Of a stretch of DNA of 64,000 nt, positions 34,827 through 44,211 are shown in pieces. The stretch is from Nitrosospira sp. (GTDB lineage Bacteria; Pseudomonadota; Gammaproteobacteria; Burkholderiales; Nitrosomonadaceae): the NCBI GenBank assembly GCA_026399575.1, contig JAPLQS010000054.1, positions 1-64,000 on the forward strand, read 5' to 3'. The notes below the pieces were generated by a model. The model worked only from the letters and a program-made list of their open reading frames with translations. It made no database searches and was not told where the DNA came from. Position numbers and translations under genes: made by a program. Within the stretch, counting starts at the first letter, position 1. Every line of letters starts with the position of its first letter.

Positions 34827-36797
34827 CTAATTTATAAGTTTAAGCATAGATGCAGCTTCTTTTCGAATCCTTTCTCGCGCACAACCATCGTAAGGACCGA
34901 AAAATTGCGTTACTTCATGGAGGTTATCAAGTTTCACCGGTCTGTAGCCATCGATCAAGACTTTCGCAACCCAATAACTGAGTTCTTCACGCGACAAGGC
35001 TGTAAAAGCAAATCCGGAATAATCAATCAACTTGTCGACATAGGAAATCGCGTTTGGATAATAATCCACAATAACAACTGGCTTGCCAGCCACAATACAT
35101 TCATCGACCATACTTGTGTGCCGTGCAACCACCATATCAGATACTGCTGCCAGCTTGTATTGGAGCTGTGGGGTTTTATAATCCGTCGATATGGCTATAT
35201 TGGACATCGATATGATTTCTTTTTTCACATCGTAAAAAAAAGGGATATCGAGCCACTGAATATGCTTGCCACGTATTGTGAATTTAAGATCAGGAAACTC
35301 CTTGGCTAGCGCTATTATTGAATTATAGAAATCAAGATTTGCAGGCCATGAGTTAAGAATAGCCAAAGGTGAGTTATGCTCATCTTTTTCGGAATGAAAA
35401 TCTAGGACAAGAACCCTTTTCGGTCCGCCTAATTCCTTTCCTTTCGGGACAGAGCGCTGTGCGGCGTACAGATAATCACTCCTTTGAAGACCGACAGGGA
35501 CAATGCTTCTGATTACCCAGTCACTTCGACCAGAAATTACTTTTAGGCTCTCTTCAGAAGGAATCATATAGGTGTCAAAAGTCATGCTAAAGCACTTAGC
35601 ATATGAGCTGGACAATCTCTCCTGTACCGCAATGGTTTTTATACCAAGTGACTCCAGCGCCATCGAAAGAGGGGGAGGGAATAGGATGTCATAACCCACC
35701 AATGCAACTTTTGCATTTTTGAATCGTTGACAGGAAAGTCGGTAACTTTCATATTGAGTAAGGCCGATGAAAAGCATATTCACCAATCTTAACAGCTTGA
35801 TTGAGTTAAGCGGACGCCTCCAGAACACCTTATTACACAATAGCAAATAGTTAATCCGGGCATAGATATGCAGAGCCGACGTTAATGTTTTCTTTGCCCC
35901 GGGCCGCAATATGTGTAAATCAATTGATTCAACGCCAAGTTGATTGGAATCAAAATAGTCTTTGTAATACTTGCCGAGTTCTACATGCAAAACTTTTGAC
36001 GGATGAAGTGGGGAGGAGCGTCTGTCGAAGTTATAATAATGATCTTTGGAGTACAGGTTTTTGCCGTACCCAATGCTTAAATGAGGAAAGAATAGCGCCT
36101 CATACTGAGATACGTCTTGCTCAGAAATTATGTTTACATGATGATTTTCGCCTGTGTCTTGTACGTCAGGGATACTATTATCAGCCCGCTTCATGAAACG
36201 ATTAAAAAGCAGGACACAAATCCTAGCAGCGAGTTTTAAGCTAGGAAGAAAAACAGCATCAACCTTCAGGTGGGATACCAAGATTTTCTTTGGGTAAGAG
36301 TTCTGAAGCAGTAGGGTTACCCTGTTGCCACTTTCCTGCAAGAGAATATCCTCACGCCAAGCCAGCATCTGGAGAAGAGGTGCAAGCTCCCTTTGGATGG
36401 AATTATTCAGCAGGACATTTATCTTCAAAGATGGTTTTTCTATATTTAGCATCATGGATGACCAGATGCTTGTGTAATCAGGACCGTTAAGGCACTTGAA
36501 GACTAGCTCTCCATATCCACGGTAATCATCAGATAAGGCTGGATCTATTAAGTGAGACTTGCCAAGATCCATTTGACCGACAAACCCAAAGTGAAATATT
36601 TTTTGAATTTTTATTGCAATAGGTGATTGCTGTCTTGCTGTAACTTTATAGCCTGCCAACCAAAATAAAGAAGCGATGACAAGACTCAAAAAATCAAGAA
36701 ATTCTATACCTACTCTTTTCTTTATGGTGCTACTCACGAGGTTGATAGTCTTTTTCCCTATAGGTTGATTGTCTGTTCTGCTATTCATTGCATTCAT
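34827..36797 (-). CDS. Large unrecognised protein of the glycan locus, possible GT-B transferase
   Basis: 656 residues; family not recognised. A hydrophobic stretch near residues 33-50 (FLDFLSLVIASLFWLAG) may anchor it to the membrane. The C-terminal third shows FPDLKFTIRGKHIQW and then VVARHTSMVDECIVAGKPVVIVDYYPN broken into a GT-B-like donor-site pattern seen in capsule and polysialyl-type transferases. The gene is AT-rich relative to the housekeeping region. It lies among methyltransferase genes, so a role in adding or editing a glycan residue is inferred. Confidence 0.45.
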   Translation of the reverse strand: MNAMNSRTDNQPIGKKTINLVSSTIKKRVGIEFLDFLSLVIASLFWLAGYKVTARQQSPIAIKIQKIFHFGFVGQMDLGKSHLIDPALSDDYRGYGELVFKCLNGPDYTSIWSSMMLNIEKPSLKINVLLNNSIQRELAPLLQMLAWREDILLQESGNRVTLLLQNSYPKKILVSHLKVDAVFLPSLKLAARICVLLFNRFMKRADNSIPDVQDTGENHHVNIISEQDVSQYEALFFPHLSIGYGKNLYSKDHYYNFDRRSSPLHPSKVLHVELGKYYKDYFDSNQLGVESIDLHILRPGAKKTLTSALHIYARINYLLLCNKVFWRRPLNSIKLLRLVNMLFIGLTQYESYRLSCQRFKNAKVALVGYDILFPPPLSMALESLGIKTIAVQERLSSSYAKCFSMTFDTYMIPSEESLKVISGRSDWVIRSIVPVGLQRSDYLYAAQRSVPKGKELGGPKRVLVLDFHSEKDEHNSPLAILNSWPANLDFYNSIIALAKEFPDLKFTIRGKHIQWLDIPFFYDVKKEIISMSNIAISTDYKTPQLQYKLAAVSDMVVARHTSMVDECIVAGKPVVIVDYYPNAISYVDKLIDYSGFAFTALSREELSYWVAKVLIDGYRPVKLDNLHEVTQFFGPYDGCARERIRKEAASMLKLIN

Positions 36798-36865
36798 TCA
36801 TATTAAACACGGGCATTGTCGATCATTGTTCATAGTTTGAGAAAGCACACTCGAACTACAGCTGG

Positions 36866-37531
36866 CTATACTTTCTCCGCTACAAGATTCCACGATGCAA
36901 ACAGGTGACTGGTATGAGGTATTTCAGAAGAAGTCTGTTTGTGTTCCAGCCTGGTAACACGAAATCCGGCATTGGAAAATAATTCGAGGATGTGTGCTCT
37001 GGTTGAGAAGTGAACATTGCCAATACCAACAAATTGGCCTTCAGTGATATTAGCCCGTGTGAATTCATCAATCGAATCTCCCAAACCAAAAGCAGAGTGT
37101 TCGGTCGAGAACCAATCAATGCCGATATATTTAGCGCCCGGTTTCATTGCAGCAGAAAGGTTCTTTAGCCCCAGCTTGATCGCATTTGTATCGTTATGTG
37201 TCATTGAGCTCCGATCAATCACAAGATCATATATATCCAGATAATTTTGACGGATAAAGTCGCCCGTTCTGAGTCTATCTTTAAGATCCGGATATCTCTC
37301 ACGGACGCGCGCTGCGATTGAGTCACTGCCTTCGATCCCATAATAGTCCACACCAATCGTGAGGAAGAAAGGAATATTGGCGCCAGCGCCAAATCCGATC
37401 TCCAGCACTTTTGTGCTAGAAGAGAATGGTTTTCCATAGTGGTGCATGTAACTGACCAAATCAGACCATGGCCAAATAGAGATATTGGATCCTTCGCGAT
37501 AGACTTGATCCCACTGCGTCGAGAAAGACAT
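36866..37531 (-). CDS. SAM-dependent methyltransferase
   Basis: 221 residues. KVLEIGFGAGANIPFFL is SAM motif I, YYGIEGSD motif II, and YDLVIDRSSMTHND follows. The protein resembles small-molecule class I methyltransferases. It is separated from the next gene (TylF-like) by 2 bases, so the two are cotranscribed. Target unknown. Confidence 0.72.
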   Translation of the reverse strand: MSFSTQWDQVYREGSNISIWPWSDLVSYMHHYGKPFSSSTKVLEIGFGAGANIPFFLTIGVDYYGIEGSDSIAARVRERYPDLKDRLRTGDFIRQNYLDIYDLVIDRSSMTHNDTNAIKLGLKNLSAAMKPGAKYIGIDWFSTEHSAFGLGDSIDEFTRANITEGQFVGIGNVHFSTRAHILELFSNAGFRVTRLEHKQTSSEIPHTSHLFASWNLVAEKV

Positions 37532-37533
37532 TT

Positions 37534-38220
37534 CTATAGCACCATATAACTGATGTTCGGCTCATACTCGAAGCATCGAAGTTCACAATCCCTAATATTG
37601 AGTTGTTCAAGCAAAGCCTTGGTTTCCCCTGGCCAGTCTGAGTTGTTAATTTCATCAAAAGCAAGGACAGCACCTTTTGGCATCCTTGGCACGAGTGTCT
37701 TTAATGCAGTAATGGTCGGTGCATAGACGTCAAAATCTAGGTATAAAAGAGATATTAGTAGATGTGGATTATCTTTAAGATACTCAGGTATTTTCAGGTT
37801 TGCATCACCCTGAACCAGCTCGATCTTTGGAATATGGTTCAAGAACCTATTTTCGTCGTACTCCTTCACACACAAATTCAATTCATCGTAGATATTGTAA
37901 GCCTCCGAAAACATCCCTTCTTTCACATCGGGTCTATTTAGCACATCAATGGGTGCAACATGCGGAAAGCCCTCGAAGGTATCGAAACCGATTATTTTTC
38001 GATGGTAATTGTAGGGCTCAAGTGTCGAGGACAGCTTCGCCCAAGTCATCACTCCTCCCCCATGATGCACGCCGCATTCAACGATGCTGCCTTTTACCGG
38101 TAACTGAAGTTTAAATATTTCAGATTGGACCAGAAACCTTGCTATGTTTTGACGGCGGACATACTTGGAAAAGTTGGCTAATTTTTTATCCACTGCACAG
38201 GAACTTTCTTCGAAAATCAT
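37534..38220 (-). CDS. TylF/MycF-type O-methyltransferase
   Basis: 228 residues. GSIVECGVHHGGGVMTWA is the SAM-binding loop; IGFDTFEGFP, LLYLDFDVYAPT and AVLAFDEINN with the metal-binding acids match the macrocin O-methyltransferase (TylF) family, which methylates deoxysugar hydroxyls with Mg2+. AAGGAGG lies 7 bases before ATG 38220, the strongest ribosome-binding site in the area. A likely sugar O-methylating enzyme of the glycan. Confidence 0.82.
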   Translation of the reverse strand: MIFEESSCAVDKKLANFSKYVRRQNIARFLVQSEIFKLQLPVKGSIVECGVHHGGGVMTWAKLSSTLEPYNYHRKIIGFDTFEGFPHVAPIDVLNRPDVKEGMFSEAYNIYDELNLCVKEYDENRFLNHIPKIELVQGDANLKIPEYLKDNPHLLISLLYLDFDVYAPTITALKTLVPRMPKGAVLAFDEINNSDWPGETKALLEQLNIRDCELRCFEYEPNISYMVL

Positions 38221-38254
38221 TATTTACCTCCTTGGTGATTATTGTTCATGGTTC

Positions 38255-38956
38255 TTATGTAAAAGCGCAAATATTTTCTGACATCAAGACGTCAAGAGAA
38301 TCGGGACCAACATTAAATAAGAGATCTATCACAGACATATATGGCTCAAACGCACCATGTAACTGGGGGTATATGGGATGTATGTATTCTTGGAAGTGAG
38401 GTTTGATACCGCAATCCAAAAATGAATCAACATTCGCATAATCTTTTCCTTGAGCACCAAAAATATAGTCACTTGCATCCAGTTTCTTACACATATCCAG
38501 CACCAGATCTGATTTATAACCCTGAAAAGCGAATTCGCTCGCGGTAACAATGGGAACCTTGATGCCGAGTGATTTCAACCCAAATTCGAGAGTTGCAAAG
38601 TCTAAATCAGCCAAATACGTATAGGTTGTGCTGGCTAATATGGTTTCTATGTCACCGATATAGTCTGCGTAGAAGGGAGCCTTGCGATATGCCAGATCGA
38701 TAGATTTGAAATGTTTTCTATTCCAGCCATTGTTGATGATTTTGATGTCGCAAAGCTTTTTCTCCAAGTGATCTTTTGACTCGACTGGTACCGACAGCCA
38801 GATAGGGCCGGTATTGGTTTTGATCTTGTTGCGATTATTGAAATCCTTGGTTTGGTACTGTGCAATATCAAAAATACAAAAACGCTCGGAGAGCGCGATC
38901 TTGTGAAAAAGACCAAGCCAAGGCAAATAAACGGGTTGATGTGCGGTCAAAATCAT
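38255..38956 (-). CDS. WbqC-family protein
   Basis: 233 residues starting MILTAHQPVYLPWLGLFHKI, the WbqC family signature (HQPxYLPWLG). The family is common in O-antigen and nonulosonate loci; its biochemical role has not been established to my knowledge. Its start overlaps the stop of the DegT-type aminotransferase gene by 4 bases, which links it functionally to that aminotransferase and the Pse-type operon. WbqC genes often sit next to DegT aminotransferases, as here. Confidence 0.87.
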   Translation of the reverse strand: MILTAHQPVYLPWLGLFHKIALSERFCIFDIAQYQTKDFNNRNKIKTNTGPIWLSVPVESKDHLEKKLCDIKIINNGWNRKHFKSIDLAYRKAPFYADYIGDIETILASTTYTYLADLDFATLEFGLKSLGIKVPIVTASEFAFQGYKSDLVLDMCKKLDASDYIFGAQGKDYANVDSFLDCGIKPHFQEYIHPIYPQLHGAFEPYMSVIDLLFNVGPDSLDVLMSENICAFT

Positions 38957-39966
38957 GCAAAATCCTTGGCAATACTTGCAATTCTCTGAGCATCACTTAT
39001 CGCAAGCGCGGGGTAGATGGGTAGAGAGATGGACGCACATGTGAGTTTGTTGGCTACGGGATACTTCTCAGGTACATCGAGTAATTCCCAGCGCTCTACG
39101 GGCACGATGGCGCGTATGCCCGCATGTTGCAACGTCTCGATCAATCGCATCGGTTCGGCACAACGCATGACTGCTCTATAGCGTACCGGTTGGCTTAACG
39201 CTGTAGCGGAATCAAGCAAATCTAAGCCAGCTTCGCGGTAAATCCCGAACAAACGTGCGCGTTGCTCCAAAAATGTAGGCAACTTGCCAAGCTGTACCTT
39301 GCCAACAGCGGCTTGCATATCCGTCATCTGGAAGTTGAAGCGAAGTTTCGTATCATCGCGACAGTCGAATTCCCGGTAATCTCGAACTTTGTCAATCAAT
39401 GCCTTGTCACGACTGATTACTGCACCACCTTGCCCCCCACTGGTCATCAATTTGGTCGCATAGAAGGAACAGATGCCCACCTCGCCACGCAGACCAATTC
39501 GTTCACCCGCGACTGCTGCGCCAATTGATTGGGCTACATCTTCCACGATTTTGAAATTGCTTGTGTCTGGTAAAACGATTGGGATACCAAACATTGAAGG
39601 TGCAATCAGGATATCGATATCAGCCTGAATGGCTGCTGACATATCAACATTTGGACCGCCTTCTTCACAGTCGAGATACACGCATTTCCCGTCGATAAGT
39701 CCTACGGCATTGCGTAACGCAGCGCAGGCGTATACCGGAAAGCCAATCTGCTTATTCTTCCCATCCAACACCCATAAAGCCAGGTAGAGCGCAGCTGAGC
39801 CACTGGATACAGCTACCGCATGTCCACTGGGAAGGTCGAGGAATTGACATAACTCATTCTCAAATGCCTCAACCTCGGGGCCTTGGGCGACCCACCCGCT
39901 GGCAAGTACCTGCATCGCAACTGCCTGCTCTTCCGGATCAAAGGTGGGTAGATTATGGGGAATCAT
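38953..39966 (-). CDS. DegT/DnrJ/EryC1/StrS-type aminotransferase
   Basis: 337 residues from ATG 39966. AVSSGSAALYLALW, VEDVAQSIGA and SFYATKLMTSGGQGG (PLP lysine) place it in the sugar aminotransferase family. It is shorter than PseC or LegC (about 389) and distinct from both, so it is an extra amination step in the Pse-type operon or a divergent family member paired with WbqC. It overlaps the formyltransferase gene by 14 bases: an amine made here could be the group that is formylated (inference). Confidence 0.82.
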   Translation of the reverse strand: MIPHNLPTFDPEEQAVAMQVLASGWVAQGPEVEAFENELCQFLDLPSGHAVAVSSGSAALYLALWVLDGKNKQIGFPVYACAALRNAVGLIDGKCVYLDCEEGGPNVDMSAAIQADIDILIAPSMFGIPIVLPDTSNFKIVEDVAQSIGAAVAGERIGLRGEVGICSFYATKLMTSGGQGGAVISRDKALIDKVRDYREFDCRDDTKLRFNFQMTDMQAAVGKVQLGKLPTFLEQRARLFGIYREAGLDLLDSATALSQPVRYRAVMRCAEPMRLIETLQHAGIRAIVPVERWELLDVPEKYPVANKLTCASISLPIYPALAISDAQRIASIAKDFA

Positions 39967-40678
39967 TCCAGTCATTCCAGAATTCGACCTTATTTAGTGC
40001 AGGATATTCAATGATTACTCGCTTCGGCTTGTGTGGCTTTATTTCCGGACGAACTTCTATCAGATATTTCACGCCATCATGAAAAAAGAAAGCGGGGCTT
40101 TCAGTTTCCATGCCTCGTAAATGAGGAAAAATCTCCACCAAAGGTCGAGACAGAGCAATCTCGTTATCAATCGGATAGCGTCGGTGTCGGTAGCTGCCAA
40201 CGCCTACCTGCTTGGCGCCTACTATATTCCCGTTAGGCCACTGTTCTAATATGCGAGAAACAAGTACCAGAGAGAGTTCTTCATCAATCGTTCTAATGAA
40301 AGACGCAGTATATCCCGCCTCAATTGGAAACCGTGCGCGTGCGATGACATCACCAGTATCGACTTCATCTGCAGCAAAGATACCCGAGATGACATACTCT
40401 GCCTTTTGTTCAATGAAGGCATGATATATTGGTGCCCACCCTCGCCCCTCTGGCAAATTAGAAGAATGCATTACTACGACATTACCGGCTTGAGCCGCTT
40501 GTTTAATAACTTTCCGATAACTCCATGGCACTATCAGTTGATACGCTAATGGGTCATCTGGGAATGTTTCTGTGACCACGACTTCGTATCTATCTGCGGG
40601 GAGATAGTGCAGTAACGCCATCTCAAAATCGAATTCATCGAGGTGGTTTAAAAGAATACAGACACGAGGTTTTATCAC
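39953..40678 (-). CDS. Formyltransferase-family protein of the Pse operon
   Basis: 241 residues. VVMHSSNLPEGRGWAPIYHA matches the HPSLLPxxRG catalytic region of N10-formyl-THF formyltransferases; GIFAADEVDTGDVIARA contains the conserved Asp. Unlike the 293-residue copy in the legionaminate operon it is short and lacks a C-terminal domain. Operon context (after the NeuB-type synthase, 4-base overlap) suggests it formylates an amino group of the pseudaminate-type sugar. PseH, the usual acetyltransferase, is absent, so it may take that place. Confidence 0.8.
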   Translation of the reverse strand: MIKPRVCILLNHLDEFDFEMALLHYLPADRYEVVVTETFPDDPLAYQLIVPWSYRKVIKQAAQAGNVVVMHSSNLPEGRGWAPIYHAFIEQKAEYVISGIFAADEVDTGDVIARARFPIEAGYTASFIRTIDEELSLVLVSRILEQWPNGNIVGAKQVGVGSYRHRRYPIDNEIALSRPLVEIFPHLRGMETESPAFFFHDGVKYLIEVRPEIKPHKPKRVIIEYPALNKVEFWNDWNDSP

Positions 40679-41733
40679 AGTTCGATAGGGGAAAATTTAT
40701 TGAAATCACGCCAGGCAGTTCGTCCAAGTAATCGCCAATATATTGCGGGAGAAAATCCTGCTCCCCCCGCTACTCGACGCATTGTTAGATTCGCTTGTGT
40801 GAACTCTTCGCCCGCCTTGATTGCCGTGGCAGCCACTATTACTCTTTGAAATTCCCTCTTGTTAGCGAGCTCAGCAGTGGTAGGTCGTACACATGGGTCC
40901 CCCAAGATAACATTCGCGTTATGAATTGTGGCAATCCACTCAGCAAGGCCTTTCGGTTCTTCTGAAAACCAATGATCAGGCCCTGGCAGATCGTGGTTGA
41001 GCGTGAAATGTTTTTCAAATAACCTTGCACCCCGCGCCACGGCCAATGTGGCCGCCAATGGTCCTCGAGTGTGGTCTGAGAAACCCGTTAGTAAGCCCGG
41101 GAACGCTTGTTGCAGCGTGGTGAGTTTTGCGATGTTTGCATCTTCGGGCGGTGTTGGATATTGTGAAGTGCATAGCAACAGCGCCACCGGGTAACCATCA
41201 AACCAGCCGACAATATCAAGTGCCTGATGTACTTCTGCCAGATCACTCATGCCGCAGGAGAGTATCAGCGGCAGTCCTGTCTCAGCATAACTGCGCAAAA
41301 GCGGCAGGTTGGTAAAATCATCTGAGCCTATCTTGATTGCCGGCACACCGATTTGCAACAGTAGATCCAAGTCGCTACGATTCTGTGGCGTGGAAAAGAA
41401 GGTGATGCCAACCGTCTCGCAGTGCGATTTTATTTCCTGCCATGCTTCTGGCGGGAACTCGTAGCGTTGGAACATTTCTAGCATTGATTCCGTTACGGGT
41501 TGCCCCTGAGACTGATAGGTGAAGGTCTGATTCGGATCACCACAGAATTCCTCCGCCTTGAATGTCTGAAACTTGACTGCATCGGCCCCGGCCGCTTTGG
41601 CTGCTTCGATCATGCGTTTTGCAAGTTCGAGATCACCGTTGTGATTAATTCCAACTTCTGCAATGCAGTAAGGTGGGTCATTAGGGCCGATGCTGCGGCC
41701 AGCGATTTGAAATGGTTTGATTTGATTTAACAT
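40675..41733 (-). CDS. NeuB-family nonulosonate synthase of the Pse operon (PseI role)
   Basis: 352 residues: NeuB TIM barrel followed by a SAF domain. YCIAEVGINHNGDLELAKRM and AVKFQTFKAEEF are NeuB/LegI-like; the AELSANH-type opening I know from PseI of Campylobacter is not present. LFEKHFTLNHDLPGPDH marks the active site. By neighbours (PseB, C, F, G) it should condense PEP with 6-deoxy-AltdiNAc to give pseudaminic acid, but its motifs are nearer to NeuB/LegI. It overlaps pseG by 7 bases and the formyltransferase gene by 4. Confidence 0.78.
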   Translation of the reverse strand: MLNQIKPFQIAGRSIGPNDPPYCIAEVGINHNGDLELAKRMIEAAKAAGADAVKFQTFKAEEFCGDPNQTFTYQSQGQPVTESMLEMFQRYEFPPEAWQEIKSHCETVGITFFSTPQNRSDLDLLLQIGVPAIKIGSDDFTNLPLLRSYAETGLPLILSCGMSDLAEVHQALDIVGWFDGYPVALLLCTSQYPTPPEDANIAKLTTLQQAFPGLLTGFSDHTRGPLAATLAVARGARLFEKHFTLNHDLPGPDHWFSEEPKGLAEWIATIHNANVILGDPCVRPTTAELANKREFQRVIVAATAIKAGEEFTQANLTMRRVAGGAGFSPAIYWRLLGRTAWRDFNKFSPIEL

Positions 41734-42833
41734 GATTTCTGCTTTGGTTGTTCAGGAGCCTTTGGTTGCGCTGCCAATAGTATGCCTGCCATTCGTTCTG
41801 CACCCTTGGCGTCTACCAGCGCCAAAGCTTTTTCCGACATGGCTGCGAGGCAATCATGGTTCAGAGTGATCAGTGCATCCGCATAGTCCTGGGCTTGCAG
41901 GTTACTGCTCCAGCCAAGATTAAATACGATACCTGCTTGGCCTAGGGCTTGCGCAATCGGCGCTTGATTCTCCGCAAGAATTGCGACCAGTGCAGGGATG
42001 CCAAGTGCGCACCTTTCCCAGTTACTTGACCCGCCCGCGCCAATAATAAGGTCAGCCTGAGCAATTAATCTTGGCATGTAATCTACCTGACAGTGATACT
42101 CCCAATGGAGCTCATTGCACTTTCTGACGATTTCAGCATTGCCCGGATTTGATTGGCCCACGACTACATCTACGCATTCAGCTTTGCCAAAAAGCTCAAT
42201 ACCTTGCATGGCTTTGAGCGTTTCGCCTTTATCGTCACCGGCCGTAAAAAAAACCAAGATACTTTTTAATTCATGCGACCGCGGTTCGAGGTGTTCGCGA
42301 ATGGATCTGAATTCTTGTCGCAGCAATGCGTAGCTTGGACCCAGGAGAACCCGGCACGATGGAGGGACTAAAGTGGCGTAGCGCTGCTCACCGTTAGGGA
42401 AATAGTTTTGATCCAACAGTGCATCGCAGTCGTGATGGCGGTTAGCCAGATCGTCAATCGCCATCAACTTTTTGACATGTGGGCGCACCCGCTGCTCCCA
42501 TTCGATATCGAGCGCGTAATGATCTACTACCAGCCAATCTGGTTTCTCGCCATTGAGTGCTGCGATGGACTGCTCGGCATCATCAGCCTGCCTTACGCCG
42601 AGCCAGGCGGCATAGTTCTCGATCGTCCCCGGCACATTTATCGCCATGGTGGGTAGTGCCGTGACAGGCATGGCCTTTTGCTGCAACAGGGCGATGAGGT
42701 TGCCGGCGTGTTCGCGGCAGATAAAGCGTGCCTGCACGCCGCGCTCGCGTAGCGATTCCGCCAAGGTCAGGCAGCGCATGAGGTGGCCGATGCCTATTAG
42801 TGTTGACGAATCAACACGAAAAATGACCTTCAT
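41727..42833 (-). CDS. pseG: PseG UDP-2,4-diacylamido-6-deoxy-altrose hydrolase
   Basis: 368 residues, GT-B-like. IFRVDSSTLIGIGHLMRCLTLA is broken here only by naming: the RVD...GxGHxxR start, LMAIDDLANR and LIIGAGGSSNWERCALGIP are PseG hallmarks. The enzyme removes UDP with retention or inversion at C1 to give free 6-deoxy-AltdiNAc for the synthase. It is the marker gene that distinguishes the pseudaminate route from sialate and legionaminate routes. No C-terminal PseH acetyltransferase fusion is present. Confidence 0.9.
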   Translation of the reverse strand: MKVIFRVDSSTLIGIGHLMRCLTLAESLRERGVQARFICREHAGNLIALLQQKAMPVTALPTMAINVPGTIENYAAWLGVRQADDAEQSIAALNGEKPDWLVVDHYALDIEWEQRVRPHVKKLMAIDDLANRHHDCDALLDQNYFPNGEQRYATLVPPSCRVLLGPSYALLRQEFRSIREHLEPRSHELKSILVFFTAGDDKGETLKAMQGIELFGKAECVDVVVGQSNPGNAEIVRKCNELHWEYHCQVDYMPRLIAQADLIIGAGGSSNWERCALGIPALVAILAENQAPIAQALGQAGIVFNLGWSSNLQAQDYADALITLNHDCLAAMSEKALALVDAKGAERMAGILLAAQPKAPEQPKQKSC

Positions 42834-43513
42834 GTCAGCTGACGACCTAACATGAATGCCTCAGCGGCATTCACACCGACCGTTGCTCCACGCCAATGTG
42901 CCAGATGCTCGACACCCTGCCTTGAGCGCGGGTGCGGCCAATTACGTAGCTCAGTGGCGTAGGCTTCCAGTGCAGATAGCTTGCGGCCGAGCGTTTCGGA
43001 AATGTCCACAAACCAGTTGGGCGCGAACGCTGGTGCGCTACCAGGCAATTGCCATTCGGTGCTGGATGGTACCTCGAAACACAACAGTGTTTTGACTGGG
43101 TGGTTGTGCTGCGGACGGCAGGCCGTGACTACGGCTTCATGCAGCCGGCGATGATCAATGTTGACATCACCCGCGTGGTGAGTGAAAACCATCTCGGGTT
43201 GGTGCTCAGTAATCAGCGTCTCTACAGCCTTGGTAATCTCGAGCACCGCAATGGTATCCATGCGGTTGTCTGGAAAGTCACCGAAGGACACTGATTTGAC
43301 TCCCAAGATATCGCAGGCTTTCTGGGCAGCGGCACGACGCGAGGTGAGCTCATCTAGCTGCGGTTCTGCGTTATACATGCGTGAAAATACTCCATCGGCC
43401 AAAAAGGCAACATGGGCTGTTGCACCTTCATCCGTTAGTTTGGCAATCGTGCCGCCACAACCGAGGACTTCATCATCGGGGTGGGCGACGAGAATGAGGA
43501 TGGATCTGTTCAC
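42830..43513 (-). CDS. PIG-L/LmbE-family N-deacetylase of the Pse operon
   Basis: 227 residues. LVAHPDDEVLGCGGTI supplies the zinc and catalytic residues; GDVNIDHR supplies the other His ligand. It sits between pseF and pseG with 4-base overlaps at both ends. Removal of an N-acetyl group from the nonulosonate or its precursor is the likely role, paralleling the deacetylase at 22487-23149 in the legionaminate operon. Confidence 0.87.
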   Translation of the reverse strand: MNRSILILVAHPDDEVLGCGGTIAKLTDEGATAHVAFLADGVFSRMYNAEPQLDELTSRRAAAQKACDILGVKSVSFGDFPDNRMDTIAVLEITKAVETLITEHQPEMVFTHHAGDVNIDHRRLHEAVVTACRPQHNHPVKTLLCFEVPSSTEWQLPGSAPAFAPNWFVDISETLGRKLSALEAYATELRNWPHPRSRQGVEHLAHWRGATVGVNAAEAFMLGRQLT

Positions 43514-44211
43514 TTTGTGGATTCCTGAGAAATTAATATGTCATGCATTAGTTCAGCCCGTTGCCAGTCATCCGGCGTATCAATATCCTGCACTCGCCAG
43601 CGGGGTATTACGATGGGTTTGGAATGATGGTCAAAGATTTGCTTACTTTCCATCCATGCTGTGGGTCGTCCCCAATAAAACTGTCCGGCGTCATGTAGGG
43701 CAGTCGGTAAATCCTGCGAGCGTGTCGTGAAGTATTCCGGCCAGAACATCTCTATACCGCCCTCAGATAATTGTTTGAAAGAACGAAAAATTGGCGCAGA
43801 AAAGTCAGTTACGGTAAACGCATAGGCCCAATTATCGGACTCGAGCGCCACCCAGCCTCGATTGAGGTCTGACACTTGCACAAAGGGTGCGGTAGCGTAA
43901 ATGCAGCAGATCGCGTCCACATCGAATCCTTGGTCCAGAGCCCATTGGGTAGCGTGCGCAATCACCTCTACCGTACCGGCATAATCGGTGGAAAGTTCTG
44001 CGGGCCGCATAAATGGGACTTCTGCCCCCCACTGTCTAGCTACCTCGGCAATTTCAACATCATCTGTCGAAACGATAATGTGCTCAAACAGGCCAGAGGA
44101 CTTTGCCGCATCTATTGACCAAGCGATCATCGGTTTGCCACAGAAAAGTTTGATATTTTTACGCGGAATGCGTTTGCTACCGCCGCGAGCTGGGATGACA
44201 GCGATTTTCAT
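43510..44211 (-). CDS. pseF: PseF CMP-pseudaminate cytidylyltransferase
   Basis: 233 residues. MKIAVIPARGGSKRIPRKN opens the CTP-binding domain, MIAWSIDAAKSSGLFEHI and VQDIDTPDDWQRAE (metal-binding acids at the C-terminus) are typical of PseF. It couples the acid to CMP, giving the donor used by the transferase. Overlaps pseC and the PIG-L gene by 4 bases each. Confidence 0.88.
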   Translation of the reverse strand: MKIAVIPARGGSKRIPRKNIKLFCGKPMIAWSIDAAKSSGLFEHIIVSTDDVEIAEVARQWGAEVPFMRPAELSTDYAGTVEVIAHATQWALDQGFDVDAICCIYATAPFVQVSDLNRGWVALESDNWAYAFTVTDFSAPIFRSFKQLSEGGIEMFWPEYFTTRSQDLPTALHDAGQFYWGRPTAWMESKQIFDHHSKPIVIPRWRVQDIDTPDDWQRAELMHDILISQESTK

